DNA of 58,619 bases, taken from the NCBI GenBank assembly GCA_029245785.1, contig JAQWOR010000044.1, forward strand, positions 1-58,619, read 5' to 3'. The notes beneath the pieces are model-generated. The model saw nothing but the letters and a program-made list of their open reading frames with translations, did no database searches and was not told the origin of the DNA. A program made the translations under genes and the position numbers. This DNA is from Polaribacter sp. Lineage in GTDB: Bacteria > Bacteroidota > Bacteroidia > Flavobacteriales > Flavobacteriaceae. How positions within the stretch are numbered: the stretch's first letter is position 1; the number at the start of each line of letters is the position of its first letter. This document shows positions 43,832 through 53,464 of the stretch, piece after piece.

Positions 43832-46087
43832 TTAGTGGAGACTTATTTTTTTACGTACTGTTCCTGCTTTTGTTTGAAGCTGTACAATGTAAACTCCTGT
43901 AGGTAGTTGAGGTAAAGGAATGTCTTTTATCCCGTTTGATTTGAAAGAGTGCCATATCAGGCGTTTTCCGAGAATGGTAAAGAGCTTTATGGAAGCACTT
44001 CCTGGTTGTAACCCAGTAACTCTAAGTGTTGAGTTATTTGTTTTATAGAGGCTCACATTATTGGGGTTGAATGTGTTTGTATGGGGTGTTTCTGGACTAA
44101 CATATAGGTAGAATTGCCCAATTCCTCTAAGCTTTGTAGGCATCGTTTTATAGCTGCTATTTACTGTGTCTAAACGCGTAAATGTGTTGGTGTGCCTGTT
44201 CTCTAAAAACACTTTCATTCCAGAAGGGATGTTTGTTACATCCGTAGAAAAAACAATTTCTTTTCCAGAAACGGCATTAATTCCAACAGGAATAATCATT
44301 TGTTGATGGTTTTTATTTGGCAACGATTGTATGGCTAAGTTTTTACCTTGGTTGTCAGCAACAGTTTGTGTATATATGGCAAAAGAATTAGAAACTCCGC
44401 CAAATAAAGAACTATCATAACCATTGTAAAAAGCGGCTGTTGTTCCTGTAATGTAATAGATTGTTGTTGTTTTAGAAGTGGTTCCGTCAGAAATAGACAG
44501 GTTGATTTCAAATCTACCAGTCGTTGTTTTATTAAAAAGATCTATTGCTTGGTGACTTTGCATTGCTTCTGTAAAGGAAAAAGTACCACCGCCAGCTTTT
44601 GAGCTCACAAAAAATCCTTGGGCAGGAGCAATAAAACGAGCTGAACTAGCTAAATTTACAGTTGTATAAGAGCTTGTGGTTTCATTCCAAAACCAAATCG
44701 TATCCTCACTAAGTTGGTTTGTACCTGCACTGCCGTTGATGGTTAAAATATTAGTGCTGCCATCTACTAAAGAGTTTGCAGGAATATATGACGGGTATGG
44801 ATTGCCAATTAAATTAAATTTATTCGTCACCCCATCAGTGATAGTAAGATTGATATTTGTTGTTGGCATAGTGCCTGTAAAAGTAATGTTGCCAGCAGTA
44901 GCTCGTTTTGTAGCATAGCCTTTAGCAGACGTTAACAATCCTGTTGAAGCAGTTGTTTTATATACCCAGCCTGAAGTTTCAGGGCTTGTCCAACTATTAT
45001 TGTAGGTTGCCAAAGCAATATTTGTTCCAGTTCCGCCTGTTGTCAATGTGTTTTTTGCGTTGTAATTTTCAATGGTTTCTCCAAGCACTGGAGATGCGAC
45101 TAAATGCCAGTTTGTAGAGAGTGTTCTACAATATAAAACAGTTCCACTAATACTGCCAGTTGATGAAATCAGAGAAGCTCCAGAGTTTAATAGGGTTACT
45201 CCTTTATTGGTTAAAGTACCCGTAATGGTTAATGCTGTTCCAGAGTTTAAAGTAAGGTTTCCTGTCGTCATATCTGTTGTAATTAAGGGGCTGTTTGTTG
45301 TTGTTGGAATTGTTACGTTGGTATGTGTGGTTGGAACTCCATTTGTCCAATTTCCTGCAACATTCCAGTCTGTACTTGTATTGCCTGTCCAAGTTGTAGT
45401 AGTATTTGTAAAAGCTTCTTTTGATATTGACAACAAGCTTTCTCCATCTCCAGTAGAGGATGTGGTTGTCCAATTATTAGTAGTATCACCTAGTAAGGTT
45501 AAGTAGTTGGCATAGGTGCTTTGACTGGTTCTAGATCCGTTATAGTATCCACCATCTGGAGATGCCACCAAGTCAATAATAATATGTGTTGTTCCGGTAG
45601 TAAGTCCTGTGCCTGTAAGATCGCCCGTTTCTGTAGCGTTATTGCCAATTTGCAGGGCTGAAATAAATGTGGTAACGGTATCTGTATCTGTTCCTGTATA
45701 TGCAAAAATAGCATCTTTAGAGGCTCCAACATTAAAGTTTCCTATTCTGCTTAAAGAGCCAATTGAAGCACCAAAGTTTAAATTAGAGTCATTGTCAATG
45801 TCTGTAAAAACAATAATCGTTCCAGCTTTGATAATCGTTCCACCTGTCGTCCAGATTAATGTCCCTTCGCCGGTATTAAAATCGCCAGGTTCAATAGATT
45901 CTCTATCTGTAAAGTATATGGTTGTGTTTGGCGAAATATCAGCCAAAGCAACAACTGCAAAATCTTTATCGCCATCTGCATTGAAAGCGGTAAAGGAAAG
46001 GTCTCCTGTAGATTGTCCGTAAGTAGCTGTAATACTTGCAATAAAAAAGTACAACAAAACAGCCGTTAAAAAGTGTTTTCTTTTCAT
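43832..46087 (-). CDS. Secreted protein with type IX sorting domain
   Basis: A 751-aa exported protein with Sec signal (MKRKHFLTAVLLYFFIASIT, ending near TYGQS). Residues 30-200 form an LTD-like domain (LSFTAFNADGDKDFAVVALA, TTIYFTDRESIEPGDFNTGE), then a Thr/Asn-rich repetitive middle (WTGNTSTDWNVAGNWTNGVP) and a long beta-rich region. The last 70 residues end GVYIVQLQTKAGTVRKKISL plus H, a type A T9SS sorting tail, so it goes to the cell surface or medium. It may be in one operon with the 56-aa peptide gene downstream (26-bp gap). Ligand unknown. Confidence 0.85.
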   Translation of the reverse strand: MKRKHFLTAVLLYFFIASITATYGQSTGDLSFTAFNADGDKDFAVVALADISPNTTIYFTDRESIEPGDFNTGEGTLIWTTGGTIIKAGTIIVFTDIDNDSNLNFGASIGSLSRIGNFNVGASKDAIFAYTGTDTDTVTTFISALQIGNNATETGDLTGTGLTTGTTHIIIDLVASPDGGYYNGSRTSQSTYANYLTLLGDTTNNWTTTSSTGDGESLLSISKEAFTNTTTTWTGNTSTDWNVAGNWTNGVPTTHTNVTIPTTTNSPLITTDMTTGNLTLNSGTALTITGTLTNKGVTLLNSGASLISSTGSISGTVLYCRTLSTNWHLVASPVLGETIENYNAKNTLTTGGTGTNIALATYNNSWTSPETSGWVYKTTASTGLLTSAKGYATKRATAGNITFTGTMPTTNINLTITDGVTNKFNLIGNPYPSYIPANSLVDGSTNILTINGSAGTNQLSEDTIWFWNETTSSYTTVNLASSARFIAPAQGFFVSSKAGGGTFSFTEAMQSHQAIDLFNKTTTGRFEINLSISDGTTSKTTTIYYITGTTAAFYNGYDSSLFGGVSNSFAIYTQTVADNQGKNLAIQSLPNKNHQQMIIPVGINAVSGKEIVFSTDVTNIPSGMKVFLENRHTNTFTRLDTVNSSYKTMPTKLRGIGQFYLYVSPETPHTNTFNPNNVSLYKTNNSTLRVTGLQPGSASIKLFTILGKRLIWHSFKSNGIKDIPLPQLPTGVYIVQLQTKAGTVRKKISLH

Positions 46088-46176
46088 AGCTTAGCAATTT
46101 TTATGCTAAATCTAGTAAAAAAAAATGACATTAAAACAATGTAAGTGTTTTATTTACAGTAAGGTAGTGGTTGTTT

Positions 46177-47676
46177 TTAATTTTTTTTCCAGAAAAAGGG
46201 CGAAAATAAAATTAGAACAGTAAATAATTCTAACCGTCCAATGAGCATTAAAAAAGAGCAAAACCATTTGGCGCCAGCAGACAAATGTTCATAGTTATTT
46301 ACAGGACTTACAGAGCCAATAGCAGGGCCAATATTGCCTAGAGAAGATGCTGCGGCACCCAGTGCAGAAATAAAGTCTAATCCCCAAAAGGTTAATATTA
46401 CTGACGAAACAATAAAGATGAACATGTAGATGATAAAGAAAGAAAGGATATTAAAAAGGATATTTTGATTCACCATCTTTCCGTCATATCGAACAGGGAT
46501 AATAGCATTTGGGTGTATTGCTTTTTTAAATTCTAAGAAACTGCTTTTTAGCATGGTAATATGTCGTACTATTTTGATACCTCCACTAGTAGATCCTGCT
46601 GAGCCTCCTAAAAAAAACATTGAGAAGAATACGGCAGTGGCAAAAAAGCTCCACATCGTAAAATCTGCAGTGATAAAACCTGTAGTTGTTATAATAGACA
46701 CTACTTGAAATAGCGCATGCCGAATAGCGCTTTCTTCTTTTCCTAGCACCATAGGATGCGAAATGGTAGTTTGCAGGCTTGGATCTTGGAAGAAAAGAAT
46801 TAATATAGCCACAAGAATTGTTAAGCCCATACTTCCGAAAAAATAATATTTAAATTCTTCACTCTGAAATATCTTACGAATTTTTCCTTTTAAGGCGAAA
46901 TAGGTCAATACAAAATTGGTTCCAGCAATAAACATAAAAACAATGACAATATACTGTGCAAAAGGCATTGCATTATAATGCGCTAAACTTGCATTTTTTG
47001 TAGAAAATCCACCAGTACTCATGGTGGCCATTGCATGGTTTATCGCGTCAAACCAAGTCATTCCTGCAACTTTTAATAAGAAAAATTCTGTAATGGTGAG
47101 CGTCACATAAATAAGCCACAATCTTTTTGCAGTATCAGAAATTCTTGGGTGTAATTTATCTGTAGATGGTCCTGGAGCTTCTGCCATAAATAGTTGCATT
47201 CCTCCAATTCCTAGTAAGGGTAAAATGGCAATGGTCAATACAATGATTCCCATTCCACCGATCCAATGTGTTGCACTTCTCCAGAATAAAATTCCTTTTG
47301 GCATGGCTTCAATATCTGTTAAAATAGAAGCGCCTGTTGTAGAATAGCCCGAGAGCGTTTCAAAAAAAGCATTGGTAATTGTTGGAATTGCTCCTGTAAA
47401 AAGGTAGGGTAACATTCCGGTAACAGAAAGTGTTAGCCAGCCTAAGGTTACAATTAAATAGCCTTCTTTTTTTTGAATGCTGGTGGTTTTTGGTTTGTTA
47501 AAAAGGTATAGTAATACTCCAATTAAAACAGTGATGATTCCAGCATTTAAAATCCCCCATTTTGCTTCTTCTTTATAGTAGATGCTAAAAGGAGCCGCAA
47601 TAAACATAAAAGCACCATTTAAAATGGCAATTAATCCTAAAAAGCGATAAATGATTTTTAAGTTAAGAGTACTCAT
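46177..47676 (-). CDS. trkH: Potassium uptake membrane subunit, TrkH/KtrB family
   Basis: A 499-aa polytopic protein (about ten helices) that moves K+ across the inner membrane. Filter-type loops of the family are visible, such as ETLSGYSTTGASIL, ATMSTGGFSTKN, VVSIITTTGFIT and AASSLGNIGPAIG, plus LFMAEAPGPSTDKLHPRI near the TrkH signature. It starts one base after the trkA stop, so TrkA and TrkH are made together; TrkA gates the channel by binding nucleotide. Confidence 0.93.
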   Translation of the reverse strand: MSTLNLKIIYRFLGLIAILNGAFMFIAAPFSIYYKEEAKWGILNAGIITVLIGVLLYLFNKPKTTSIQKKEGYLIVTLGWLTLSVTGMLPYLFTGAIPTITNAFFETLSGYSTTGASILTDIEAMPKGILFWRSATHWIGGMGIIVLTIAILPLLGIGGMQLFMAEAPGPSTDKLHPRISDTAKRLWLIYVTLTITEFFLLKVAGMTWFDAINHAMATMSTGGFSTKNASLAHYNAMPFAQYIVIVFMFIAGTNFVLTYFALKGKIRKIFQSEEFKYYFFGSMGLTILVAILILFFQDPSLQTTISHPMVLGKEESAIRHALFQVVSIITTTGFITADFTMWSFFATAVFFSMFFLGGSAGSTSGGIKIVRHITMLKSSFLEFKKAIHPNAIIPVRYDGKMVNQNILFNILSFFIIYMFIFIVSSVILTFWGLDFISALGAAASSLGNIGPAIGSVSPVNNYEHLSAGAKWFCSFLMLIGRLELFTVLILFSPFFWKKN

Positions 47677-49029
47677 TTAATTAGATTTAAATAAGCCTTC
47701 TACTGTAGAAATTGCTTCAGGCAAGCAAAAAACAATTGCTTTGTCGCCTGTTTTTATTTGAAAATCACCAAAAGACATCATTGCTTTTCCGTCTCTAATA
47801 ATTCCTCCAAAAACAGCTTCTCTAGGAAACTTTAATTCACTAATAGGTTTGTAGGTTACTTTTGCATTCTCTTGAACTTCAAATTCAAAAACTTCTGCAT
47901 CGATGTTGTGTAAATTTGCCAAGGCAAGGATTTCTCCTTTTCTGATGTGTTTAAAAATACTACTCGCTGCTAATAATTTTTTATTGATAAGCGTATCAAT
48001 TCCAATGGTTTGAGAAATGTTGATATAATCCATGTTTTCAACCAATGCAATGGTTTTTTTAACGCCTTTAGATTTGGCAACAAGGCAAGACATAATATTT
48101 GTTTCAGAATCTCCGGTAACGGCAATAAATGCATCCATTTCTCGAATATTTTCTTCTTCTAAGAGCTCTAAATCTCTACCATCTGCATGGATAACCAATG
48201 TGTTGGGGAGTTTTTCTGCAAGATTTTGTGCTTTTTCTTTCTTTTTTTCAATCAGTTTAACGTTGAAGTTCTCTTCGCATAAATTTCGTGCAGTTTTAGA
48301 GCCAATACTGCTGCCGCCAAGAATCATCACATTTTTGATGTCTAAATGCTTGGTTCCTATAATGTTGTGTAACTTATTAATGCTGTCTCTAGGAACTGAA
48401 AAATAAACTTGGTCTTTTATATGAAATACCGTGTCACCACGAGGAATTAATGTTTCAGAAATGCCTTCTCTTTTAATTGCAATGGTAATAAAATCAACAG
48501 TTGAAAATTTATCTTTGGCCTCTTTTACCGTTAAATCTAAAATAGGAGACTTGTTTGTTAAAGCAGTTCCCATTACATTGAACAAGCCTTTTTCAAACTC
48601 TACAGTGTCATTAAACGAAGACTGGTTTAGTAACATTTTAATTTCATTTGCGGCGAGTTCTTGTGGAGAAATCATATAGTCTAGTCCAAAGCTTTTGAAA
48701 TCTACAATTGTATTATCTAAAAACTCTGGATTGTCAATTCGAGCAATTGTTTTTTTTGCTCCCAATGCTTTTCCTATTACAGAGATTGTGAAGTTTGTAT
48801 TTTGTGATTCTGTTACTGCAAGAAGTAAATCTGCAGATTCAATGCCAATTTCTTTTAAAAGACAAATAGAGGTTGCATCGCCTTTTTTGGTATATACATC
48901 TAAGTGGTTGTTTAGATAGTTTAATTTCTCTCCGTCAAAATCAACAATATAGGTGTCTTGTGCTTCATAAGACAATAACTTAGCCAAATGAAATCCAACA
49001 TCTCCTGCACCTGCTATGATAATTTTCAT
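47677..49029 (-). CDS. trkA: Potassium uptake regulatory subunit TrkA
   Basis: A 450-aa cytoplasmic protein with two RCK units. Each has a Rossmann NAD-binding fold: MKIIIAGAGDVGFHLAKLLS at residue 1 and VMILGGSSIGSKTARNLCEE at about 232, with YIVDFDGEKL and VTGDSETNIMSCLVAKSKGV. C-terminal TrkA_C parts follow each. It is first in the trkA-trkH operon and controls the TrkH channel. Normal length. Confidence 0.94.
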   Translation of the reverse strand: MKIIIAGAGDVGFHLAKLLSYEAQDTYIVDFDGEKLNYLNNHLDVYTKKGDATSICLLKEIGIESADLLLAVTESQNTNFTISVIGKALGAKKTIARIDNPEFLDNTIVDFKSFGLDYMISPQELAANEIKMLLNQSSFNDTVEFEKGLFNVMGTALTNKSPILDLTVKEAKDKFSTVDFITIAIKREGISETLIPRGDTVFHIKDQVYFSVPRDSINKLHNIIGTKHLDIKNVMILGGSSIGSKTARNLCEENFNVKLIEKKKEKAQNLAEKLPNTLVIHADGRDLELLEEENIREMDAFIAVTGDSETNIMSCLVAKSKGVKKTIALVENMDYINISQTIGIDTLINKKLLAASSIFKHIRKGEILALANLHNIDAEVFEFEVQENAKVTYKPISELKFPREAVFGGIIRDGKAMMSFGDFQIKTGDKAIVFCLPEAISTVEGLFKSN

Positions 49030-49134
49030 ATTATAAATGAATGAAGTATAAAGTACAAAGGTATCGTTCTAAACTTGTATCTGCAAAAAAAAGAATTCTA
49101 TTTCAGAATACTCTTTTAAAATAAGGCTATCTTT

Positions 49135-49839
49135 ATGAAAAAAAATAAAGCTATGGATAGAGTAACGATTAAATCGTGGGCGATAGATGACCGCCCTAGA
49201 GAGAAATTACTAGCAAAAGGGAAGTCTGTTTTATCGGATGCAGAGCTGATTGCCATTTTAATTGCTTCGGGAAATAGAGAAGAAAGTGCGGTAGATTTAA
49301 GCAAGCGAATTCTTTTGTCAGTAGAAAATAACATCAATCAATTGGCAAAATTATCGGTAGCACAATTGATGCAATTTAAAGGTATTGGAGAAGCAAAAGC
49401 AGTAAGCATTATAACGGCATTAGAAATTGGAAAAAGAAGACATTTTGAATCGTTGTTAGAACGACCTAAAATTAAAGGGAGCAAAGATGTGTATGCGCTT
49501 ATACAACCTTTGATAGGAGAGCTGGACCACGAAGAGTTTTGGGTGTTATACCTAGATAATTCTAACAAGGTGTTGCAAAAAAAACAATTGAGTAGAGGAG
49601 GTATTACCGCAACGATGGTAGATATTAGGTTGGTGTTTAAAAAAGCCGTTGAAATTGCTTCGGTAGCAATCATTGTTTGCCATAACCATCCGTCAGGAAA
49701 ACTAAAACCGAGTGCTTCTGACAAAGAACTAACTCAAAAAATTAAACAATCTGGAGACCTGTTAGATATAAAGTTATTAGATCATTTAATTATTACCCAA
49801 AAAGATTATTTTAGCTTTGCAGATAACGGAGTGCTTTGA
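49135..49839 (+). CDS. radC: RadC family JAB-domain protein
   Basis: A 234-aa protein with the RadC opening IKSWAIDDRPREKLLAKGKS, a helix-hairpin-helix region (AQLMQFKGIGEAKAVSIITA) and the JAB/MPN metal site VCHNHPSGKLKPSASDKELT. The name reflects old DNA-repair genetics; the biochemical role is not settled. An ATG six codons later (MDRVTIKSW) is an alternative start. It is divergent from trkA. The 200 bp after it hold no supported gene. Confidence 0.93.
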   Translation: MKKNKAMDRVTIKSWAIDDRPREKLLAKGKSVLSDAELIAILIASGNREESAVDLSKRILLSVENNINQLAKLSVAQLMQFKGIGEAKAVSIITALEIGKRRHFESLLERPKIKGSKDVYALIQPLIGELDHEEFWVLYLDNSNKVLQKKQLSRGGITATMVDIRLVFKKAVEIASVAIIVCHNHPSGKLKPSASDKELTQKIKQSGDLLDIKLLDHLIITQKDYFSFADNGVL

Positions 49840-50041
49840 AATTGGTTCTGTTATTAATTTTAATGGATGTATAAATACGTTGAGAAAACTAAAAAAAGAA
49901 CCAGGGTTTAGAACAAAGAATCAAGACCGCTGCGCTTATAGAATAGAGAATCTAGATAAATTTGTTTGAAGTAATCTGAATTTTAGTAATTCCGCGTAAT
50001 TTGTAGTAAAAGCTTAAAGTTTAACCCAAAATAGTTTTATA

Positions 50042-51346
50042 TTGATACTTGTATATACTCATAAAATAACGCCAAGATTACGCTATATTTTTAAGCATTT
50101 ATTTACAAGGGTGCTACAGATACCTGTAGGTTTTACTACGGTTATAGAAGAGTTTATTGCTCATAATGGTCCAAAAATGACCTATTCAAAAGCGCCTCTT
50201 GGAAAAGAGTTTTTTATCAAAAGCAATGAATTGTTATTTGAACAAGGGGTAAATGATATAGAAATTAGTGTTTTTCATTGGGAAAATACACCTTGCTTTT
50301 TTACTACTGGGCCTAAATCAATATTACCGTTTGATGTTTTTGCTGCAAGTTTTTATTTAATTAGTAGGTATGAAGAATATTTACCGCATGTAAAAGACCA
50401 ATTTGAACGTTTTACTGCAGAACAAAGTTTGGCCTATAAATATCGGTTCTTAGAAAAACCTTTGGTAGATGTTTGGGCCTATAAATTACTAGAGAAAATT
50501 CAAGAAAAATTTCCTGATTATCCATATAAAACAAGGACATATAATTTTATATCTACCATAGATGTTGATAATGCATATGCGTATAAGTATAAAAGTTTGG
50601 TAAGAGGTACAGGGGGTTTTATAAAAGATTTTTTTGGATTAAGGTTGAAAAATATTTGGGATCGTTTTGTGGTGATAACCAATATAAAAAAAGACCCATA
50701 CAGCACCTTTGATACTATTTTAAAATTAAAAAAAGATAAAGGAATATCAACTATTTTCTTTTTTTTGATTGCAGATTACACCACTTTTGACACGAATGTT
50801 TCAGCAGCAAAAAGCAAGTTTAAATTGTTGATTAAAAACGTAGCAGATTATGCAATAGTTGGTTTACATCCTTCTTATTTTTCTATGAAGGATGAGACCT
50901 TGCTAAAAAAAGAGAAAGAACGACTAGAAGGAATTACCAATACACCGATGGAAAAATCTAGGCAGCATTATTTGCGGTTTAGCCTACCAGAAACGTATCA
51001 GAATTTAATCGATTTAGAGATTAAGGAAGATTATTCTATGGGCTATGCAAGTCATGTTGGTTTTAGAGCAAGTACGTGTACCCCTTTTTATTTTTACGAT
51101 TTAGATTTTGAAATTCAAACCCCATTAAAAATCGTTCCTTTTGCATTAATGGATACTACGTTGAATGATTATATGGGCTTAACACCAAAGCAATCTTTAG
51201 GAAAAATAAGAGACCTTAAAAATGAGGTATATGCTGTAAATGGCACCTTTGTAACTCTATTTCACAATGAAAGTTTAAGCGATTATTTACGCTGGAAAGG
51301 GTGGAGGAAAGTATACCAATCGATGTTAAAAATTGCCACAACATAA
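50042..51346 (+). CDS. Polysaccharide deacetylase family protein
   Basis: A 434-aa protein with a TTG start. The N-terminal 140 residues (ILVYTHKITPRLRYIFKHLF, LPFDVFAASFYLISRYEEYL) match the domain that precedes flavobacterial polysaccharide deacetylases, and the NodB-like half follows (YNFISTIDVDNAYAYKYKSL, YAIVGLHPSYFSMKDETLLK, MGYASHVGFRASTCTPFYFY). The metal site Asp (TIDVD) and His (GLHPSY) are visible. It likely acts in surface polysaccharide making. The next gene starts one base after its stop. Confidence 0.87.
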   Translation: MILVYTHKITPRLRYIFKHLFTRVLQIPVGFTTVIEEFIAHNGPKMTYSKAPLGKEFFIKSNELLFEQGVNDIEISVFHWENTPCFFTTGPKSILPFDVFAASFYLISRYEEYLPHVKDQFERFTAEQSLAYKYRFLEKPLVDVWAYKLLEKIQEKFPDYPYKTRTYNFISTIDVDNAYAYKYKSLVRGTGGFIKDFFGLRLKNIWDRFVVITNIKKDPYSTFDTILKLKKDKGISTIFFFLIADYTTFDTNVSAAKSKFKLLIKNVADYAIVGLHPSYFSMKDETLLKKEKERLEGITNTPMEKSRQHYLRFSLPETYQNLIDLEIKEDYSMGYASHVGFRASTCTPFYFYDLDFEIQTPLKIVPFALMDTTLNDYMGLTPKQSLGKIRDLKNEVYAVNGTFVTLFHNESLSDYLRWKGWRKVYQSMLKIATT

Positions 51347-51347
51347 G

Positions 51348-52229
51348 ATGATACAGCACCTGTCTAGAAAAGAACTCGATGTAGATAAATACAATGCCTG
51401 CATCACAAAATCTATACAAAGTAGAATGTATGCCTATGCTTGGTATTTAGATATTGTTGCTGACAATTGGGATGTATTGGTATTGAATGATTATGAAGCC
51501 GTAATGCCTATTCCTTGGCGGAAAAAGTACTTTTTTAAATATGTATATCCTCCATTTTGGATGATAGAATTAGGAATTTTTTCAAGAGATAAAAAGAACT
51601 TCGAAACACTCTTCTTAAAGTACATGTTTAAAAAATTTAAATTTGTTGAGTTGAGAATGAATACTCAAAATTTAGTTGAAAGTTTCACTTCTTTTGGGGT
51701 TGAAAAACAGCTGCAATGTCTTTCTCTACAAGAGAACTATGATGCTGTTTTCTTGAAATATAAAAGAGATCGAAAGAAAGACTTACGGAAAGCCGAAAAG
51801 GCCAATTTAATTAAAAAATGGGGAGATGATCCTGAAAACTTAATTAAACTCTTTTCTGAAAATGTAGGAAAGCGAACTAAAAATATCAAAAAAAAAGAGT
51901 ACAAAATTTTACTTGAAATCATGAAGAGTTGTATTGAGAAAAAGGTAGGGGAGATGCTTTCTGTTTATACAGAAAACAACGAGCTTATTGCCGCTGCATT
52001 TTTTTTAAAACATCAAAAACAAATTACAATTTTAGTTTCATCTACGGATTTTAAGAATCGTAAAAACGGCGCCAATACTTTTTTAATTGATAGCGCTATA
52101 TATAAGTATCAAAATGATTTTGAATCGTTTCATTTTGGAGGGTCTTCTATACCTTCAATTGCTAAGTATTTTAAAAGTTTTGGAGCTAAAACAAGTTCTT
52201 ATTTTTTAGTTAAAAAACGCTTGTTGTAA
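51348..52229 (+). CDS. FemAB/GNAT-like acyltransferase
   Basis: About 293 aa. The ATG at 51348 follows the deacetylase stop (TAAGATG); an upstream ATG at 51333 overlaps it. Layout: N-terminal GNAT-like half (RMYAYAWYLDIVADNWDVLV, AVMPIPWRKKYFFKYVYPPF) and C-terminal half with LIAAAFFLKHQKQITILVSS, GANTFLIDSAIYKY and FHFGGSSIPSIAKYFKSFGA, as in peptidoglycan-bridge or polysaccharide acyl/aminoacyl transferases. Probably modifies a surface polymer with the neighbouring genes. Its 3' end overlaps the convergent flippase gene by 31 bp. Confidence 0.78.
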   Translation: MIQHLSRKELDVDKYNACITKSIQSRMYAYAWYLDIVADNWDVLVLNDYEAVMPIPWRKKYFFKYVYPPFWMIELGIFSRDKKNFETLFLKYMFKKFKFVELRMNTQNLVESFTSFGVEKQLQCLSLQENYDAVFLKYKRDRKKDLRKAEKANLIKKWGDDPENLIKLFSENVGKRTKNIKKKEYKILLEIMKSCIEKKVGEMLSVYTENNELIAAAFFLKHQKQITILVSSTDFKNRKNGANTFLIDSAIYKYQNDFESFHFGGSSIPSIAKYFKSFGAKTSSYFLVKKRLL

Positions 52230-53464
52230 AGCCACCAAAAAACAATAGCTGAAGCAACTCCTGTTGTCCACATAAGTGAAGCTGAAGTTATCGCTGCTCC
52301 TAAAATTCCGTATGTAGGAATCAAATAAAAATTACTAATAAGGTTAACTAGTAAAGCGACACTAGTGATGTAAAAATTTACATGTGCTTTTCCAATAGAT
52401 GAAAGTAAGTTTCCGAAAAGTCCTCTAAAAATTAGAATTCCGCAAACTCCTAAAACTAATGTTAAGAAAGAATTGTTGTACCGGCTAAAATGAGGGTCAA
52501 ATAGCGATAAAATTTCTTTTGAAAAGAGCCCTAAAAAGACACAAAGCAACACGCTGATCAATGCAAAGAGTGATGTGTAGTTTTTTATATAATTGACAAT
52601 GTACTTTTTATTGTAAATTTTTTCTGTAAACGTAACAAAATCAGTATTGATAAAGACTCTAGGTAAAAACAATATACTTAATGGAATGAGAGAAATATAT
52701 TTGTAATTGGTAACCATTTCAGCATTGTTTAAAAGGGTTCCAATAAGTAAAATATCAACAACAAAAAGTAATTGTGTTACAACGTTTGATAGGCTTGCGA
52801 AAAAACCATACTTCCAAAAAGAGAAATCGGTAATGGCTAAATTTAGAGAGCCTTTAAAATGAATGTTTAATTTTTTTATAAGAAAGAGCATCGAAAACAA
52901 AGGTGTTAAGAACAACGCAAGTGCATAGCCTATTTCTTGATAGCTGTAAGTTAAAAGGGATACGCTAAGTACTAAAACGGTGTTGTAAACAATTTCTGTG
53001 TAGGCGAATTTTTTGTTGTCATGTTGCAATCGAAATTGAATTTTTATCAATTCAAACAAAAATGAAGGCAGTATAATTACCGATAATCCGGCTACATAAA
53101 AGTGGGTGTTTTCAAACTGAAACGTAATGCATTGGCTGCCGCCAATTATAAATATAATTAAAGCCAAAGAGGCAATAATTCCTTTTTTAAAAACATAGAC
53201 AAATAAGCTGTTTTTTTCCTGATCACTTTTTAAAAGAGCTCCATATCTAAGCAAACTTTGATGCAAGCCAAAACCTCCAACAGGAAGTACAAATGCAATG
53301 ATGTTATAGGCAAAAAGAACAACTCCAAGTTCTTTGTTGGGAATAAATTGCAAGGCAATCCAAGAGGCTATAAATGACAAGACTCTTCCTGTTATAGCAG
53401 CGAACAGAATGTAGCTTCCTGACCTTGAAATAAAACCATGTATGTGATTTTTTAAGCTATTCAA
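52199..53464 (-). CDS. Oligosaccharide flippase (Wzx/MATE-like)
   Basis: A 421-aa membrane protein with about 12 helices, opening GSYILFAAITGRVLSFIASW and including GFGLHQSLLRYGALLKSDQE, a sequence found in polysaccharide flippases of the MATE/MOP superfamily. It would move lipid-linked sugar units across the inner membrane. It is downstream of and overlaps the glycosyltransferase gene by 4 bp (ATGA), so the two are one operon. Substrate unknown. Confidence 0.85.
   Translation of the reverse strand: MNSLKNHIHGFISRSGSYILFAAITGRVLSFIASWIALQFIPNKELGVVLFAYNIIAFVLPVGGFGLHQSLLRYGALLKSDQEKNSLFVYVFKKGIIASLALIIFIIGGSQCITFQFENTHFYVAGLSVIILPSFLFELIKIQFRLQHDNKKFAYTEIVYNTVLVLSVSLLTYSYQEIGYALALFLTPLFSMLFLIKKLNIHFKGSLNLAITDFSFWKYGFFASLSNVVTQLLFVVDILLIGTLLNNAEMVTNYKYISLIPLSILFLPRVFINTDFVTFTEKIYNKKYIVNYIKNYTSLFALISVLLCVFLGLFSKEILSLFDPHFSRYNNSFLTLVLGVCGILIFRGLFGNLLSSIGKAHVNFYITSVALLVNLISNFYLIPTYGILGAAITSASLMWTTGVASAIVFWWLYNKRFLTKK

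Noticed and set aside
45072..45506. Long plus-strand frame inside the T9SS protein gene
   Set aside because: It is antisense to a Thr/Asn-rich coding region, where low-complexity codons keep the opposite frame open; there is no start context or recognised domain.
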